From: Prunella strophiata
Lineage: Eukaryota > Chordata > Aves > Passeriformes > Prunellidae
Direction: 5' to 3'
Length of the DNA stretch: 64,000 bases
Assembly (NCBI GenBank): GCA_036583965.1
Contig: JAZBQD010000025.1
Span: 16,206,910-16,270,909, forward strand
The first letter of the stretch is position 1. The number at the start of each line of letters is the position of its first letter. The position numbers and the translations under genes were made by a program. Under the pieces are notes generated by a model. That model was not told where the DNA came from and searched no databases. It saw only the letters and a program-made list of their open reading frames with translations. Below are positions 1-39,170 of the stretch, piece by piece.

Positions 1-173
1 AAACCCTTCTGTTCCCATATATTTTTCATTGCCTATTTAGTACTAAAGTTTAAAGAAAAAATTGAGTATTATTTAGAAGTGCTGGAGACTTACGTGTCTG
101 CAGCATCTCAATGAAAAACCTTTTCTCTCTCTACTTAATTGGCTGTATTTGGAAATTGAACATTTATCAGAAT
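1..173. other. Left-edge flank, nothing recognised
   Basis: AT-rich unique-looking DNA ahead of the solo LTR; within the large IFT140 intron by inference. Confidence 0.4.
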
Positions 174-803
174 TGGTGTAACCAATATTGAGGACGGGAC
201 ATTCCTTGGCTTGTCCGGCCCTGCTGCTGAACCAAATAACAGCATCTGTGGTGTTTCACCCCCAGAAACAATTTTGGCTAGCTGGATGTTGCAGCTGGGT
301 GCTTGGGGACAAGTCCAGACATGCCAGGACTCCGGTGGCAGCGGGATGGAGCTCCCTCCCATGGAGGGGCCGCTCCTCAGGTTTCCCTCTGACAGAGAAG
401 ATTTAAGGTGGTGGTGAAGGAAAGGAGTCGGTTCTGGTGGAGGGCTTTAATCCAGAACTTTTATTCTGGCCCACAGGCCTCTGAATGCAGCAACTCCTCC
501 CACAGAACTCGTGGTTGCTCGCTCTTTTACCCGGGGGAGGGGAGCAGGTAGGGAGCCACCAGCCAGGTACAGGAGGGGAGGTCTCAAGGGACAAAGGACA
601 CCTGGATGGCCCAATGCTCCCCGGGGGTGGAGGGCATCTGTTGAATCTGCCCAATCACTCGACGCCCTTCTGGAGTTCCACTGACAGACAGTGCTTGGCA
701 GGGGGCAGGGTGGGGAAAGGAGAGGTGATTGGCACACCTGGGAGGGAATCTTCAGGGGATAAACCCGGAGTTCTGAGGAAAACCATGAAATCACACCGCA
801 ACA
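174..803 (-). mobile_element. Solo LTR of an avian ERV
   Basis: Read on the minus strand it starts TGTTGCGGTGTGATTTCATG (803 down), has a TATA-like GGGTAAAAGAG near 530, an AATAAA-containing segment CCAGAATAAAAGTTCTGG near 460, and ends near ...GGTTACACCA at 174. This order is that of U3-R-U5. No retroviral internal sequence flanks it. The pentamer ATCAG occurs at 166-170 and again at 805-809, a possible target duplication a few bases off the TG/CA ends, so the exact borders are uncertain. Confidence 0.6.
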
Positions 804-925
804 GATCAGGATAAAAAAAAAAAAATCTCTTTTCAATTTGGGCCCCACTTTGTTGAACTGGACCCTATAATATATACATTATATATAACAAATTAATATT
901 GCATCCTATAATGTTATGTTATAGA

Positions 926-1028
926 TAATCACAGAACCACAGAATAGTTTGGGTAGGAAGGGACATTAAAAACCATCTTATCCCAAACCCCTGCCATGGG
1001 CAGGGACATCTCCCACTAGACTGGAAAA
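926..1028 (-). mobile_element. CR1 LINE 3'-end fragment
   Basis: Contains AATCACAGAACCACAGAATAGTTTGGGTAGGAAGGGA followed by the CCCCTGCCATGGGCAGGGACATCTCCCACTAGACTGG block, the reverse complement of the avian CR1 3' terminus. About 100 bp remain. Confidence 0.85.
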
Positions 1029-1556
1029 CTCTAAGGACTTGAGAAAATGAGGTTTTAGCTGATGGCTAAGTTAGGTTTGATGCTTTTAAAGTAAAATGCA
1101 TTTATGGGATCCTGGTTATATCTTTCTGTGGGGCTAAAAGACAACAAGGAACTAAGTAATAGATGGAAAGTTGTAACAGTTTAATGAGACCTTGAGAGTG
1201 TTAATATTATATGAGCTACTCTAAGAAAAGTCAGGCATTTTTCATGTATGATCCAAACACTGAAAGCAGATGAGGCTACTCCTAAAAACTCTTGCCTGAC
1301 AGAAACCATTCGATAAAGCAGCTTCACAGAATGTATCTATAATATCCCATTGAATACATAGCTTTGTTCCAAACTTACCCTCATAAAACCAACACCAAGA
1401 GATTGCTCCATGTGGGTTGTATGACACAAATCCCTGTGCCTCACAGAACGCCGTGAATGCTGCAAAATGCACATCCTGCTGCCTGTTTGTCAGCAAAGAA
1501 GCATTCACTAAGGCAGTTTTTTATTAAGGATCAGGATTCCCCTACTGTTTAAATTC

Positions 1557-1735
1557 GATGTTAGGGAAAATTTCTTCATGGAGAGGGTGGTCAGGCACTG
1601 GCACAGCTGCCCAGGGCAGTGGTGGAATCCCAGGAAGGATTTAAAGGTTGTGTGGATGTAGCACCTGGGGATATGGGTCTGTGGCTAGGGCAGTGGTTGG
1701 ACTTGATATTTTCCAACCTTTATGATTCTTTGACT
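1557..1735 (+). mobile_element. CR1 LINE 3'-end fragment
   Basis: Sense-strand CR1 tail: TTTCTTCATGGAGAGGGTGG, CACTGGCACAGCTGCCCAGG, then TGGACTTGATATTTTCCAACC and the terminal ATGATTCTTTGAC repeat. Confidence 0.85.
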
Positions 1736-2839
1736 AGACTGATTTGTTCAGCCTTTGTAAAATATAAATGCTATTGTTTTTAATGTTACATGAAAAGGAA
1801 GCTTGGACCCTCCTGAAAATACATACTCAGACTTCATCAAATCACAAAAATCAAAGTGGGGAGATGCAGAAGCAGGTGTGTGACATTTTCCTAAAGGTAA
1901 ATCTCTCCTGGCGTTATCTGCATGTAAACATCATCTGCCTTGCTGCTGAATGCCTGGCTTATAATAAACACAGAATCATAATAACAAGTAATCCAAGGGG
2001 TTTAAAATATGCAAAGACAGTCATTGCTGATAGGAAATGTATCTGAAGAGTGGCAGACACTGGTGTGTTTATACTGGAAGTTCTAAAACCAGAAATGTAC
2101 AGAAACATGACCAATCACAGGGAAAAACAGAAACCAAAGATGCTACAGTGCTCTCAAGGGATGAAGATGCTCAAAGTACTTAAAACGTAATTTGTTTAAA
2201 GATTAAAAATTATCAGAGCACATGGAGGAGGGTTGAGTTCATAGCCAGGTTAGTACATTCAACTTCAGTAGCTGAAAACTAATTATAGGAGCATATCAGC
2301 TTTACTGGAATTTCCCTTCCTTCTCTCACCAACAAGTCTTGAAAAGAAAACGCTGCCTTGCAAAAAAATTCAGACCAGTTTCTTTCTGTGTATTGGGTCA
2401 GGGCAGATCGGTTGGTTAGGGGCAAAGCCTCTTGTCTTGGTAAGACGGAGCCACTATAAAATTAAATCAGTTTGTAATCTAATGTATTGATTACCAGGAT
2501 GTGAACCTGTGCCAGCCTCTCAGCTGTGGCAGTGCCTGGCAAGGCAGTCTGTGCCAGGTTTCCTCAGTGCTGAACCAGATGTTGTGCCTTCAGTTCAGTG
2601 TGTATAAGGCAATGCTACACCCGTGTGGTCTTTGTGAAGCCTGAAGAACTGTGCCAGGCTCAGCTCAGGAGGGGCATAACCCCAGGCAGTACCACCCGGC
2701 TGCAGGGTAGTGCCCACCAGAATCCCCGTCCTACTCCCGGTGCTGCCGAGGCAGCTGAAGGGAACAGCAAAGAGCCGTCTGGAGTGGCAGTCATCCCGGT
2801 TCAAGGCAGTTTGGAATACCCTCAACAGCTCTCTTTACC
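1736..2839. other. Upstream region without recognised feature
   Basis: Short open frames only, with no family resemblance and no clear repeat. Noncoding by all signs I can read. Confidence 0.4.
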
Positions 2840-3700
2840 GGCTTTATCAGAGAGGCACCTGCTCCGTGAAGAGAAGCCACTTGCCCCGCGGCAGCCCATT
2901 CCGTGCCGGGCTGTCAGCAGGGACACGCCATCAAGCACACGGCAGCAGAGAGAGCTTTCAGAGCCCCTCGAGGCTCTGCGGAGCCGTCACCGCGCCCAGC
3001 ACGCCGGGACTCGAGCTCGCCATGCGGTGTCTCTCAACCTCACTCACACCCCAACACTCGCCCCCTGACTTTGCAGACACCCCCAAACTGGGTTGTCACA
3101 GGGTTAAGGATCTCGAGATTTTATACTTCCTATTTATCTGCCACGGTCCCTCCTATGGTGCAGAGAGGACGCGGACATCAGGGCACCCCCGCAGCGCTTT
3201 CGTCGCGCTGTCCAGCAGCGAACCCCAATATTGTTTTGCTTCTAGTAAAAGATATTTCAAAATCCCTCTCCTCGATCCGCTTCCACAGAGCTGATGCCCC
3301 GAGGGCTAAAGCTGGGATTTCCTTCTCTCCTTTTCCCGAGGAGCTCTGCTGTGCTCCCCAGGCTCTCCGAGACGCTGCAGGTCCCGGCAGCTTTGCTGGG
3401 CGCAGCGGCAAGGGGAGGAGGGGTGAGGCAGGGAGGGGGCTCTGCGAGGGGAGGAGGGACAACTTTAGAAGTCTCCATAGTTCTTTTCCTTTCAGGAAAC
3501 GCATCCTGTTAATGTTTGACTGCCGTGGCAGTGGCTTTTTTTTTTTTTTTTTTTTGCAGTCGACTACGCCCAGAGGCTCACCAAAACGAGCCACAAAAAC
3601 AGCCATTTCCTCTTAGTGGGGAGGTGGGGGGGCCTTTTCCTCACCGCTGTGGCTGTTCTCGTCCCAGCACTCACAGCTCGGCTCTTCGGAGAGGGACAGG
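2840..3700 (+). promoter_or_regulatory. GC-richer, CpG-containing block: candidate TMEM204 promoter or 5' noncoding exon
   Basis: This stretch is richer in G+C and CpG than its surroundings (for example CCCCGCGGCAGC and ACGCCGGGACTCGAGCTCGCC near 2885-3020, and GGGCGCAGCGGCAAGGGGAGG near 3400). It lies 0.6-1.5 kb upstream of the TMEM204 ATG. Open frames here overlap on both strands and resemble no protein I know, as expected of GC-rich noncoding DNA. A run of about 20 T interrupts it at 3536-3555. The promoter role is inferred from composition and position only. Confidence 0.4.
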
Positions 3701-4199
3701 GCAGAGCAACCTCCTCGAGATACTCCAGACTTGCAGATCACCTTTGGGATAACTGCATTCCCCTCTGGCTCGGCTTGGCTTTGAGAGGATGACATCTGTC
3801 ACCGTTTGCAGGATATTCTGAAGTTTGCACCCAAACCTAGGCTTTTGGAGCAGCACTGGTTGGCTTGGAGGACCCGGCGCTCGGCAGGCTACAGGGAACG
3901 TCCCATCCCACCTCTGACCCACCTCAGCTTAGGCACTCCTGCCCTGAGACTGGATTCTGTCTGGATTCACCCCATTCAACACAGAATGGACCTCCCTGTC
4001 ATCCAGTTCACCACAAGACTGGCATTACTTATCAAAGTGCAAGAAGGCGGATAAGTCAACAGCTGGGAAGGACGCAACAAAGCTTCTTTGTGTTCTTATT
4101 TTATGGAATTCTCCTATCTACCTCACAAAAATCTCATTTCCTCGGTCAGAAATCCCTCAGGAATTGACTTCAAGAATGAACGGTGATGTCCTCTAGCGC

Positions 4200-29550
<25,351 letters not shown>

Positions 29551-31743
29551 AACAGCATACTTGAAAGGCAAAAGATCTCCAAGGAGATCTGCATTGGAGT
29601 TATTTTCTATAAATATATGCTATAATTTAAGGGTTGAAAGACATCACAAAGTTCACTTGTGCGGGCAGAGGCCCTCGATTATTATTCAGATGGGCTCCAT
29701 CTATATACATATGTATAAAACACAATTTTATATATATATATAAATATATAAAATATTATATTGCCCTCTCCTTCTGCTGTACAGCACAGAATTGTTGGGT
29801 TGGCTGCATGGCAGCAGGGTCATCTGGAGAAGATACCAAGTGTGTGCAATGAGAATACAGGAAAGAGGGAACCAAACACATTTTCTTTGTCTGCATCGAG
29901 TTCTCCTGCTCCTTAAAAATAAAACAAAAAGCTATAGGAGATCAATGACAATAGCTTGGGAGTTAACAGACAATCTATGAAAGCAGAAAATTCACTATAG
30001 ATTAAGTGATGGGTTTAAAAGCTGTCTAAATTTCGTGACTTCTAGTCCTTCTATTCACCTCTCCACAAGGAACAGATTCTCATTAGCTGCAACACCTGCT
30101 CCCAGCCCCAGAACAGATCAGAGAGTAAAAAGCAAAAGCAATTCTAACCATTCTTATGTAAAGAAAGGGACTGCAGAAGAATTGAGCTGCATTTTTTCAG
30201 ACATTTCTTTTGTATCCTGAGACACAGGTTTGCTAGTGCGTAAACAGTCATTAAAAATGAGAAGGGTATACAGCTAGAACAGGCCACACATGCTGCTGGA
30301 AAAAAAAGTTTCAATATTACACTGAGGGAAAATGTCCACAGGAGGCTACCAGAACTCCCTAATAATCAGATATATGATTAAATTACATTGTTGGGAACTA
30401 TTATAAGAAAGAAATATTCCAGCCCAAATTGGTTTCTTTTCTCTCCAGCTAGTTAGAACATTTGCAGTGGCATTAGAATCCTATGGCAGGACACCAGGTC
30501 TGCTCAGCAATGCTCAGAGCCACATAACACAGGGAATACTGGAGAATAGAGCTGCCACTCAAGCACCCACACTGGAGAATAAGACAAATATACAGGACTT
30601 CAGGAACTATGAGATTTAAAAATAGCCTGCCTGATAATTTAATATGATAATGAAGTGAAAAATTAATGTCTTTAGAATTAGGTATAATGTTTAAAAGCCT
30701 TACCCTGAGAAGCACATGGCCTCACAAAAGTCATATGCATGTAACTTTCAGAAAGAAAACACGTCAAAACCTATTATGAGGGAATATGTGAGATACAGGA
30801 ATCTGAGGCAATGACAGGTGTGTAAGTGCTCTCAGAATGCTGCTCTGAGCACAATTAGTGATAGGTTTGAGGCACCATGAGCTGTGAATGTTACAAATTC
30901 CTTAGGACTGTTGTGTTGCTCCCAAGTGAGTACACTGCTTTGCTTCTTTATCACTATTTCCACACTTTGTTAAAATGTGATCATCAAGCTGGCTCTTGAG
31001 TTCTGTTCTGCACTCAGTTTGGATGTAATAAGAAACTCAACCCCGACTGCTGCTTTGCACCACCTTCCAAATGAGCAAAACTCCACAGAGACTGATCTCT
31101 AGAACAACTGCACTGCTCTAGACTATCAGGGGAAATACCATAAAGCTGACAAAGAGTTTCTTCTAGCAGTAGGTTTGTAAAAACCAACTAAGATTAGTAT
31201 TCATCTGCCTGCATTAATTTTCTGGGAAAAAAAAAAAAGAATTCTAGAAATAATATGTTATGATTAAATGCAGCAGTTTTTAAAATAAAATATTGGAGTA
31301 TTTAAGAGATATTATATTATTTCCTCTAATATTGCAATATCCATATTATAATAATGTACATGTGAATTTAAAAATCAGCTATGTGGTTGGTAAATCTTAA
31401 CACTCAGTATTGGTGTGATTATTTTAGATGTATAAATAAAATTGCGAATGTTAATTTTTTTTCTAGTGATGACATTTTTGCAATTCAGACACAGCATAAG
31501 GTTGCAGGTTATCCATAACTCTCTTTTAGCAAAAAAGAATCCACAATGTATTATAGACAAAGAATGAGCAGAGAATGCATTAAAACGTCTGTGAGATAAT
31601 GTTTCATCTGGTTAAAAATGAAAGGGAGAATGAAATCAGAGGGGGAAAAGGTAAGGAGAATCTAGGAGGATTTACAATTCATACAAATTTTTAACAAAAA
31701 TAAACTCCACCCATGAAGAAATAGATGCAAATAGTTCTGATAC
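29551..31743 (+). other. TMEM204: TMEM204 3' UTR and gap to the IFT140 exon
   Basis: The DNA after the TMEM204 stop is AT-rich, with a TA-rich tract near 29700-29760 (TATATACATATG, TTTTATATATATATATAAATATAT). The first AATAAA is at about 29918-29923 and further ones occur near 31280 and 31435. No coding similarity is seen up to the IFT140 exon on the other strand at 31744. The true 3' end is unknown; a long 3' UTR would approach the antisense IFT140 exon 2.2 kb away. Confidence 0.5.
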
Positions 31744-31940
31744 CTTTTTATCAGCTTGATGGATTTGAAGGCCTCATCCATGTCTCCAGCAGTCAGACAG
31801 TAGCTGAAGTTCAGCATGGCATCCTGGGTGGTCTTATCACAGTCTCCCATTCCAATGAAATCTCTCATGGGTCTTCTTGCAGCCATCTGAGAGACTGTTC
31901 CTGAGCCAGACTCTGATGCTCCCTTCTCAGCTTCTCCCAG
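31744..31940 (-). CDS. IFT140: IFT140 window exon 15 (last in window)
   Basis: 197 nt; acceptor CTCCTTTTAG, donor GTATCA. Encodes a Glu/Ser/Gly linker, then [44 protein letters not shown]: the transition from the propellers to the helical TPR region. The frame leaves in phase 2 and its continuation is not in the window. Confidence 0.95.
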
Positions 31941-33155
31941 CTAAAAGGAGAAGGTTGTCATATAGGTATCAAGCAGGTTGAAACTTACTCCTTTGTACCT
32001 GGAATTAATTACATTATTCCCACCACAGTCCAAGTTTTTTATATCTGCAGGACCATAATCAATAGCATCAATAGTTGTGAAGTTTCAGAGCTTTCTAGAA
32101 AATGTCACAAAATATGGAATGTCACAGAAGAGATTAGCATATTGCAGTGAACAATCACAGCATGTTAGTGATCACTGGAGATTGGTAATATACCACAGAA
32201 AGGTAACCTCCTTTTATTACAGTCATTATAATTTTATATATATATATAAATATGTATATTAATAGTACTACTATTATAATAGCAACTGTTAAGTTCCCAG
32301 ATTTCTGAAAATTTCAGATAAGCATCTCTCCAAGTTTAGTCTCTTCTCAAACATTAGTCTGCTGTTCTGAAAGTTAACTATATAGACCAAATTCTTTTAT
32401 CCTTGCCTTCATGTAAATTTTATGAATACTGAAGCTCAGGTTCGAACCCTTCCCCTTACAACTGGGTGTTCTAAAGCTTCAGGGGTACTTTCACCACCCA
32501 CTGAAAGGCAACTCAAAGTAATTAAATCATTATGTAGAAAACCAATAAAGTCTCAATCCTCAATGTCAAATGATCTGTTCAGAGTGTAACAAGGAAACTT
32601 TCCCAAGCCAGGCACAGAGGAAGATCATGTGAGTCATGAAGGATGCCAAAGTCCATGTACAGTACCCTAACCATATAGTTATATAAGATAACTAAATTTT
32701 TAAGGTATACAGAAGCCAATAAAAGTTGTATTACATTATAATACATTGGAAGTTCTGGGTAAAGTAAAAGAAATCAAAAGTGCAAATCTTTTTGACTAGA
32801 ACTTGAGGAATTTCTGGAACCAGGACAGTAAAGACTTATGGTGAATAAGGAGAAACCCTGGTGAATAAAGAGAAGCCCTGGAATGAAGCTTGGTCAACAA
32901 GGCTTGTTGCATCAACTTGATTTGCTGTACTTAAAGCAGACTCTGCTCTTTTACTAAATCAGGTTTCCCAAACGAATACAAGTGATGTAAAAAGTGACTT
33001 TGTCATAAAGAGACAACCACCTACCATGAAAATGGAAACAAGAGAAAGGACCAGAGGATGAAGGAAGAGCACCAAAGCAATGCAGATACTTACAGGTTTA
33101 TAGATACATCCCCTCCGAAAACACAACTAATGGCAGCAACAATCCATACAAAGTC

Positions 33156-33186
<31 letters not shown>

Positions 33187-36100
33187 TATCAAAGTAAAAT
33201 AGCATGAGACATGATGGAGAAAAAGAAAGATTGGAAAATGCAGCATATCACATTTGACCTTTCCATTTAAGGGAAAAAGAAAAGTAAAACGCAATACAAC
33301 ACTAAAAGCTCAGTCTGCACAGGAAGATTGACAACAGGCAGTGCTGAGAAGGAAATTAATAGCAAAATGCTGCTCTGAATCTGAACATAGTATGTAGATA
33401 CATTCTCCCTGTCTAATAATGCTCCCAAACTACATGAGGATTAGAAGTCTTCTTAATATTAATTTCCTGTAGATTTTACGAAACTAAATACATTAGCATA
33501 GTAAATGGGCTCTGTTACACTCTCTCTACAAGACAGGAACAGAGCAAACCATCATCCTAAGAAGCACCAGGAAACTCAGGTCAGAACTTCTCCAGAAACC
33601 AATCTGCAGGTGAAAGGCTGCAGCTTGCCCAGTTTGCATGGAATTATGTAGGGTATTATTTATATGAGATGCAAACAATTTTTGATTGAAACCAAGTTTT
33701 AGAAGTTAGAGCCTGCATTCTTGGCATTTGCAGGCACTTGTTGATGGTGCAAGATGACTATTCTTGCTCTCTTAGGTACTCCTGCAAGGAAGTGGGATGC
33801 TTCTGCCAAAGCCAGTATAACATGTCCTGTCTTACAGCCTACATAAATCTTACACAAACACCCCTCCTGTACTTGCAATAGGCACAGTGACTAGATAACG
33901 CAGAGTTTTTTCCATGTCCCTTTTTCAATTGCATTACCTGGTAATTCCTGTTTCTCCTACACTTGTACATCGTATTCAGTTTACAGTACCCATAAAAGCC
34001 ATCTCATTACAAATTCCACAATTCTGTGAAGTTCACCTGCATCAGAATTATCTTTATGCCATTTCTACATGTGATGCATCCCCTGCCATTGGAATTGCTC
34101 TACCTACTCCAGACTCAATTTGGTTAAATTTGATCCCTGTACAGTGGAAAGTCTGAATTTCTGGGAAGGGAAGGAATTCTTAGAAATTACCTCACCTTTT
34201 TTGCAAAGTAATAATGTGGCACCTCCATGCCAAGAAGAACCTGGTAGGATGAAGGCAATGGAAAGCTGTCCTGCAGCAAAAGGCCATGCTCTTCAGTGCT
34301 GAAGAATGATATAATCCAAACATCCATCTGGAAAAGGAAGCGAAACACTGTTTTATTTTTATGCTGCAATATCCTTCTTTCTTTTTATTTTCCACATTCA
34401 CTTGCCAGAAGCTTCTCTTGACAACAGTATGACCTATACATTCAGACACACAGCTGCTGGGAGGGCAGAGCCCCAGGCTTCCTCCCTGCAGCGAGCAGCC
34501 AGCACCTTGCTCTGCATTCCAGACTGGTCCTCCTGCACAGGGACCTCCACCAGCTTTACCCACCATAAAGAGAGAAGCCCCTGGCACAGATGGCTGCTTC
34601 AGGCATCTCTCCAAGAGATCTGGCTCAGGGCAAAGAAACAGAATCACAGAATAAGAGAATCACAGAATGGTTTGGGTTGGAAGGGGCCTTAAAAACTATC
34701 TTTTTTTAAAAAACATTATATTGTTCCCATTGTAAGTTCATCAGATCACTGACTGCTTTGAGTTCCCAGGAAAAATATCATCCATGCAAAAATAGGTCCT
34801 CTAATAGCTGACCTGACTCAAGTTAAAATAATATTTATTTCCAGCAGAAGTTAATCAGACTTCTCATTTACTAAGGCATAAAGCAGAAAGTAAAATGTTC
34901 TGTTGAGTAAGGGACAAAAAGTTGCATTCCTTTTATATCTTTTTTTCAACTTTACTTAGAAGCCAAGCATTTTAAAGTTTTTTACTTGAGTAATGTTAGA
35001 TTGAATTGTTCTTCTCTTTGCTAGAAGACCCTAGAGAGGCCTTTTGAGACATCCCTATCCTATCCCATTTCTCCATTTTACTTTGATCTTTTCATGGATC
35101 TTCTAAGGTCATTTTAACCAACAAAAGACACAAAGAGCTTTCTATATCAAATTTTATGAGATTAGTTAAAATAAGGCACAAATCAAAAACCTTGAGATTA
35201 ATATGGATGTTTCAAATCAATGCAATGTTTATGCAGGATACACAGTTCCTGCATAAGTGGTAAGGAGCACTACAAGCACAATAACAGGGGAAAAAGGGAA
35301 GAATTGTATGATTAAAGAAATCTTTGATTACATAATTTCTGACCAACAAAAATGAAATTTTTTTCTAAAAATTGGTCTAAAGACCATAATAGATAATTTG
35401 GGAAGTCCCATAAAAATGCACAATATCTGTCCAGAAAAGCAGAAGATGAGAGGGACTGGGTAGAAGAGCATATTTCTCTGTTCACTGTAGCAGTAGTGTC
35501 CCTGTTATTCTATCAAGTTAATTCTTGCTGCTAAAAGTGTACTCAAGATAAAAAGTCAGCAATTTTTAAGTTACAAACCTCAAGATTATCCATTCACCCA
35601 ATAATGTCACCTAAATAACTGTAGTCCAGATAGAAGCTTGCATGGTTGTCATTCCCAAAATTCTATCACAGCTAAAGAAATCCCCTCTTTTTCTTCTTCA
35701 CTGTATGCAAGCTTGGCCCAAGCCAGAGAGCTGCCATAGAGGGACTGCCTCAGACAGCAAACACAGGGTTCACAACTCATTTTTGCATGTAGTAATGTGT
35801 ATTACCCACTCCTACATCTTTAATGAAGCACAAAGGATTTATTACTAGGACAGGGAGAACTCCATGTAAAACAAGATAAAAAAGACCATACTGTGCCCTC
35901 AGTCTGGTTTTTCTTTTGGTCTGGAGGTTGGAGGCCTGTTTCAGGAATTACTTCACATACAAAAAGTCTTGGTTCACTCTGGTCCCAGAAATGGCAAGCA
36001 GGGATGTAACTGTGCAACTCTGGATACTCCACTACAAACCTACCAAGAGACAAGAAAAAATGTAGAAAGAGAGACAAAGTAATTCCAGCCCATTCAGTGT

Positions 36101-39098
36101 ATGAGTGTAAATAAAGCTCTAGCCAAGGGATCATTCTCAGTTATTTATACTCTGTATTAGAACATTAACCAGATACATTTTCCTGACTCCTAACATTTTA
36201 CACATGGCAATGACACTTCTAATTTGGTCTGTTACAGTGACAGTAGTAACAGGACATAAAGCATTTTGGTAGAAAAAAAGTTGGTACCACCTATAAAAAT
36301 AGGTACTCAAAATCTTCCTGTCCTGAGATTGCAGGTCCTACAGAAACCCTTGAACATCCTTCAAACTATCTACCTCAGTACCTGCTGCTGTAACACAGGG
36401 GCTATCTCAGCTCTGTCTTCAAAACATGGAATCATTAAGATTGGAAGACTCCTCTAAAATCACCAAGTCCAGCCATGCACCCAGGACCACCACCATGTTC
36501 ACCACTAAACCATGTCCCAGAGTGCCACATTCACACATTTTTTGAACACTTCCCAGGACAGAAGTGTTCCCACCATAGCTGTGACCAGCCTGTTCCAATG
36601 CCTGACAATTCTACTGGAAGAAATTTTCCCTAATACCCAATCTAAACCTTTACCGGCACAACTTGAGGCCATTTCCTCTCATCCTACTGCTTGTTACCTG
36701 GGAGAAGAGACCAACCACCACCTGGCTTACTGCATGTCAAGAACTGAGGCACTGTGGAACAGCACAAGGACTTCCCCTGCAACCTTGGGAAAGCCAGTCT
36801 CTGTCAGCAGTTTAAACAACAACATCTTACTGCCTCCTTTGGGCATTTCAATGCTACTTCAGTGCCAGCTATATCAAGACTCCAGACATACAGAATCACA
36901 CTATTTTAGCAATGGCTCAGTATTCATTCTTCTGAAAAAATGTCAAATTATTTAAAAGAGAAACCAAAGACATCATTAAAGTATTTTCTCACTTGCTGTC
37001 ACCACTGAAGGGTGGAATTTGTGGGGAGGATTGGAGTAGGGCTAGAAGGCAAATTGAAAGAGACATTCAAAGAGGTGCAGGAATACCCTAAGTCCTCTCC
37101 CTGCCATGGAATTCAAAAATCAGTAAATTGCAAATCAAAAAAAGAATTTGTGTAAAAAAAAAACCTAGAAGTGTTTAGATTTTGCCTCAAGAGGCAGACA
37201 GAGAAGCAGAAGAGGCATAGATTATTATCACTTTCTGCTGAGTTGACTCACTCTAGTTTGAAGATGCTTCAAAAGGGAGTACAGATAAATGGATTATTCA
37301 CACAGACACTATGTAACACTCAAACACTGAAACAGCATTCTTGGCTTGGGTTGGTCTCTGTTGGGCTACACAAGATACTGCACTTGGAAATAACTTACTC
37401 TTGACAACACTACTCCAAAACTAACCAGGACGTAAAATCCTAGATTTGCTTTGGCCTTAGTTTTTGATGAGCTGGGTAGCTTCTTCTGGCTTTCAGTGGT
37501 AAGGAGAATAACTCCTTTTCTTTGCTTGTAAAACCCATAGCAGATAGTAGCTAAAAAAGCAATCCACCTGTTCCAATGCTGATTTTTCTTAAGAAAAATA
37601 CAGTCAGAAAAATTATTGTAAAATCAAATGGGAATTTATACTCTAATATTACACCATACTTTCACAAGCATTCCCACTTCACTGCATTGTGCTGCTAGGA
37701 TTTCTAATGCACTTCCTACAACACAGTGCTGCATGAACAGAAAGGTGTCAGCTCTAAACAGACACCTCATGAGTTTTTACCCACACAAACTCAATTTTTA
37801 TTATACTTTAAAAATACCTTTATTCCTACAAGGACCTTCAGAATGTCCTCTTCTCAGTTCCCTATTATGCAAACTCTTCAAGGAAGGGTAGCTTGTCAAG
37901 ATTTTTTTTTTAAATTTAAAGATTGAAATCCTGATTCCAGTCATGTAATACCTCTGCATAAAACCCCCAACACCAAATCATCCTCTCCTCAGAAATCTCT
38001 GGCTTGATATGGCTTCCAAAGTGCTAGTAGCTCTCCCTGAATTTCTCTTCAATGAATTTGTCCAGTATCTCCATAAGCCCTTCCTTCATCCTCTCTACTG
38101 CCTTTGCAAGGAGTTCCTTGGCTCAGCTGTATGTTGGCTGAAAAACAACCTCCTGCCTATTTTGAGCTTGCTTTCAGGGTGTTTTGATTTGGCACAGCCT
38201 GGTGTTTGGCTGCAGCAGAGGGCACACACCTCAGGGGTAGCTTCTGTGAGAAGCTTCTAGAAGCTTCCACCATGTGCAACAGAGCCAATCTCTGATGGCT
38301 CTGAAGATGGACATGCTGCTGGCCCAATCAGAGAGGCTGGTAATGCCTCTGTGATAATGTATTTAAGAATAAAATCAGAACAGTGTACATGCAGTTTTCC
38401 CCCAGGGTTGCGGAGGTGCCAGGGCTGCTGCCACGCTGGCACAGCCCATGGCAAGCCTTGCCTGCCTTGCCACCCCTCTTCCCCCTCCTGGTGCCCCACG
38501 TGAAGAGAGGCGTTCAACAGCATCAGCACCACGGCAGCCGCCACTGCCCCTGCAAGGGTGGCAGGGCTGCCTGGCCAGTGGTGAAAGCATGATGAGCAAT
38601 TCCCTGACGTGCATCCTAGACAGGATCAACTTCTCAGCTTTGTGGGATCCTGCAAGAATTTTTAATTAGTGGAACTTGTTGACAATGGTATCTACAAGCA
38701 GCAGGTTTTTTCTAGTCAAAGAAGAGAAGGAAGTGAGAACACATGAGGGAGAACAACATGGTGACACCAAGGTGTCGTGGCTTGACACAGAAGTGAGTTT
38801 TTTGGGAAATTGTGGTCAAACCAATCTGTGGCCAGATTTGAATAGTGGCACCTGGTGTGGCCACTGAAGACATGGATACACCTCTGAGAACACAGAGGTT
38901 AAAATCAGAGCACTCCCAGGTGAACTTTCTCTCTATTTGGTTCCGGCAGTGAGTTGCTCTGAGGCCTCCCCTGCCCAGCTGCAGGGAAGCCATGCAGCCT
39001 GGGGTGAGGCAGGCCAGAGCCCCTGCAGGATGGAAGGGTGACGGGATCCTGAGATGCTTCAAGCAGACACACCCCCCCCCCCCCCCCAACCCGGGGTG

Positions 39099-39170
<72 letters not shown>

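Noticed and set aside
2598..3616. Several overlapping open frames of 140-240 codons on both strands
   Set aside because: Low stop density follows from GC content. None resembles a family, and they overlap each other in every frame.
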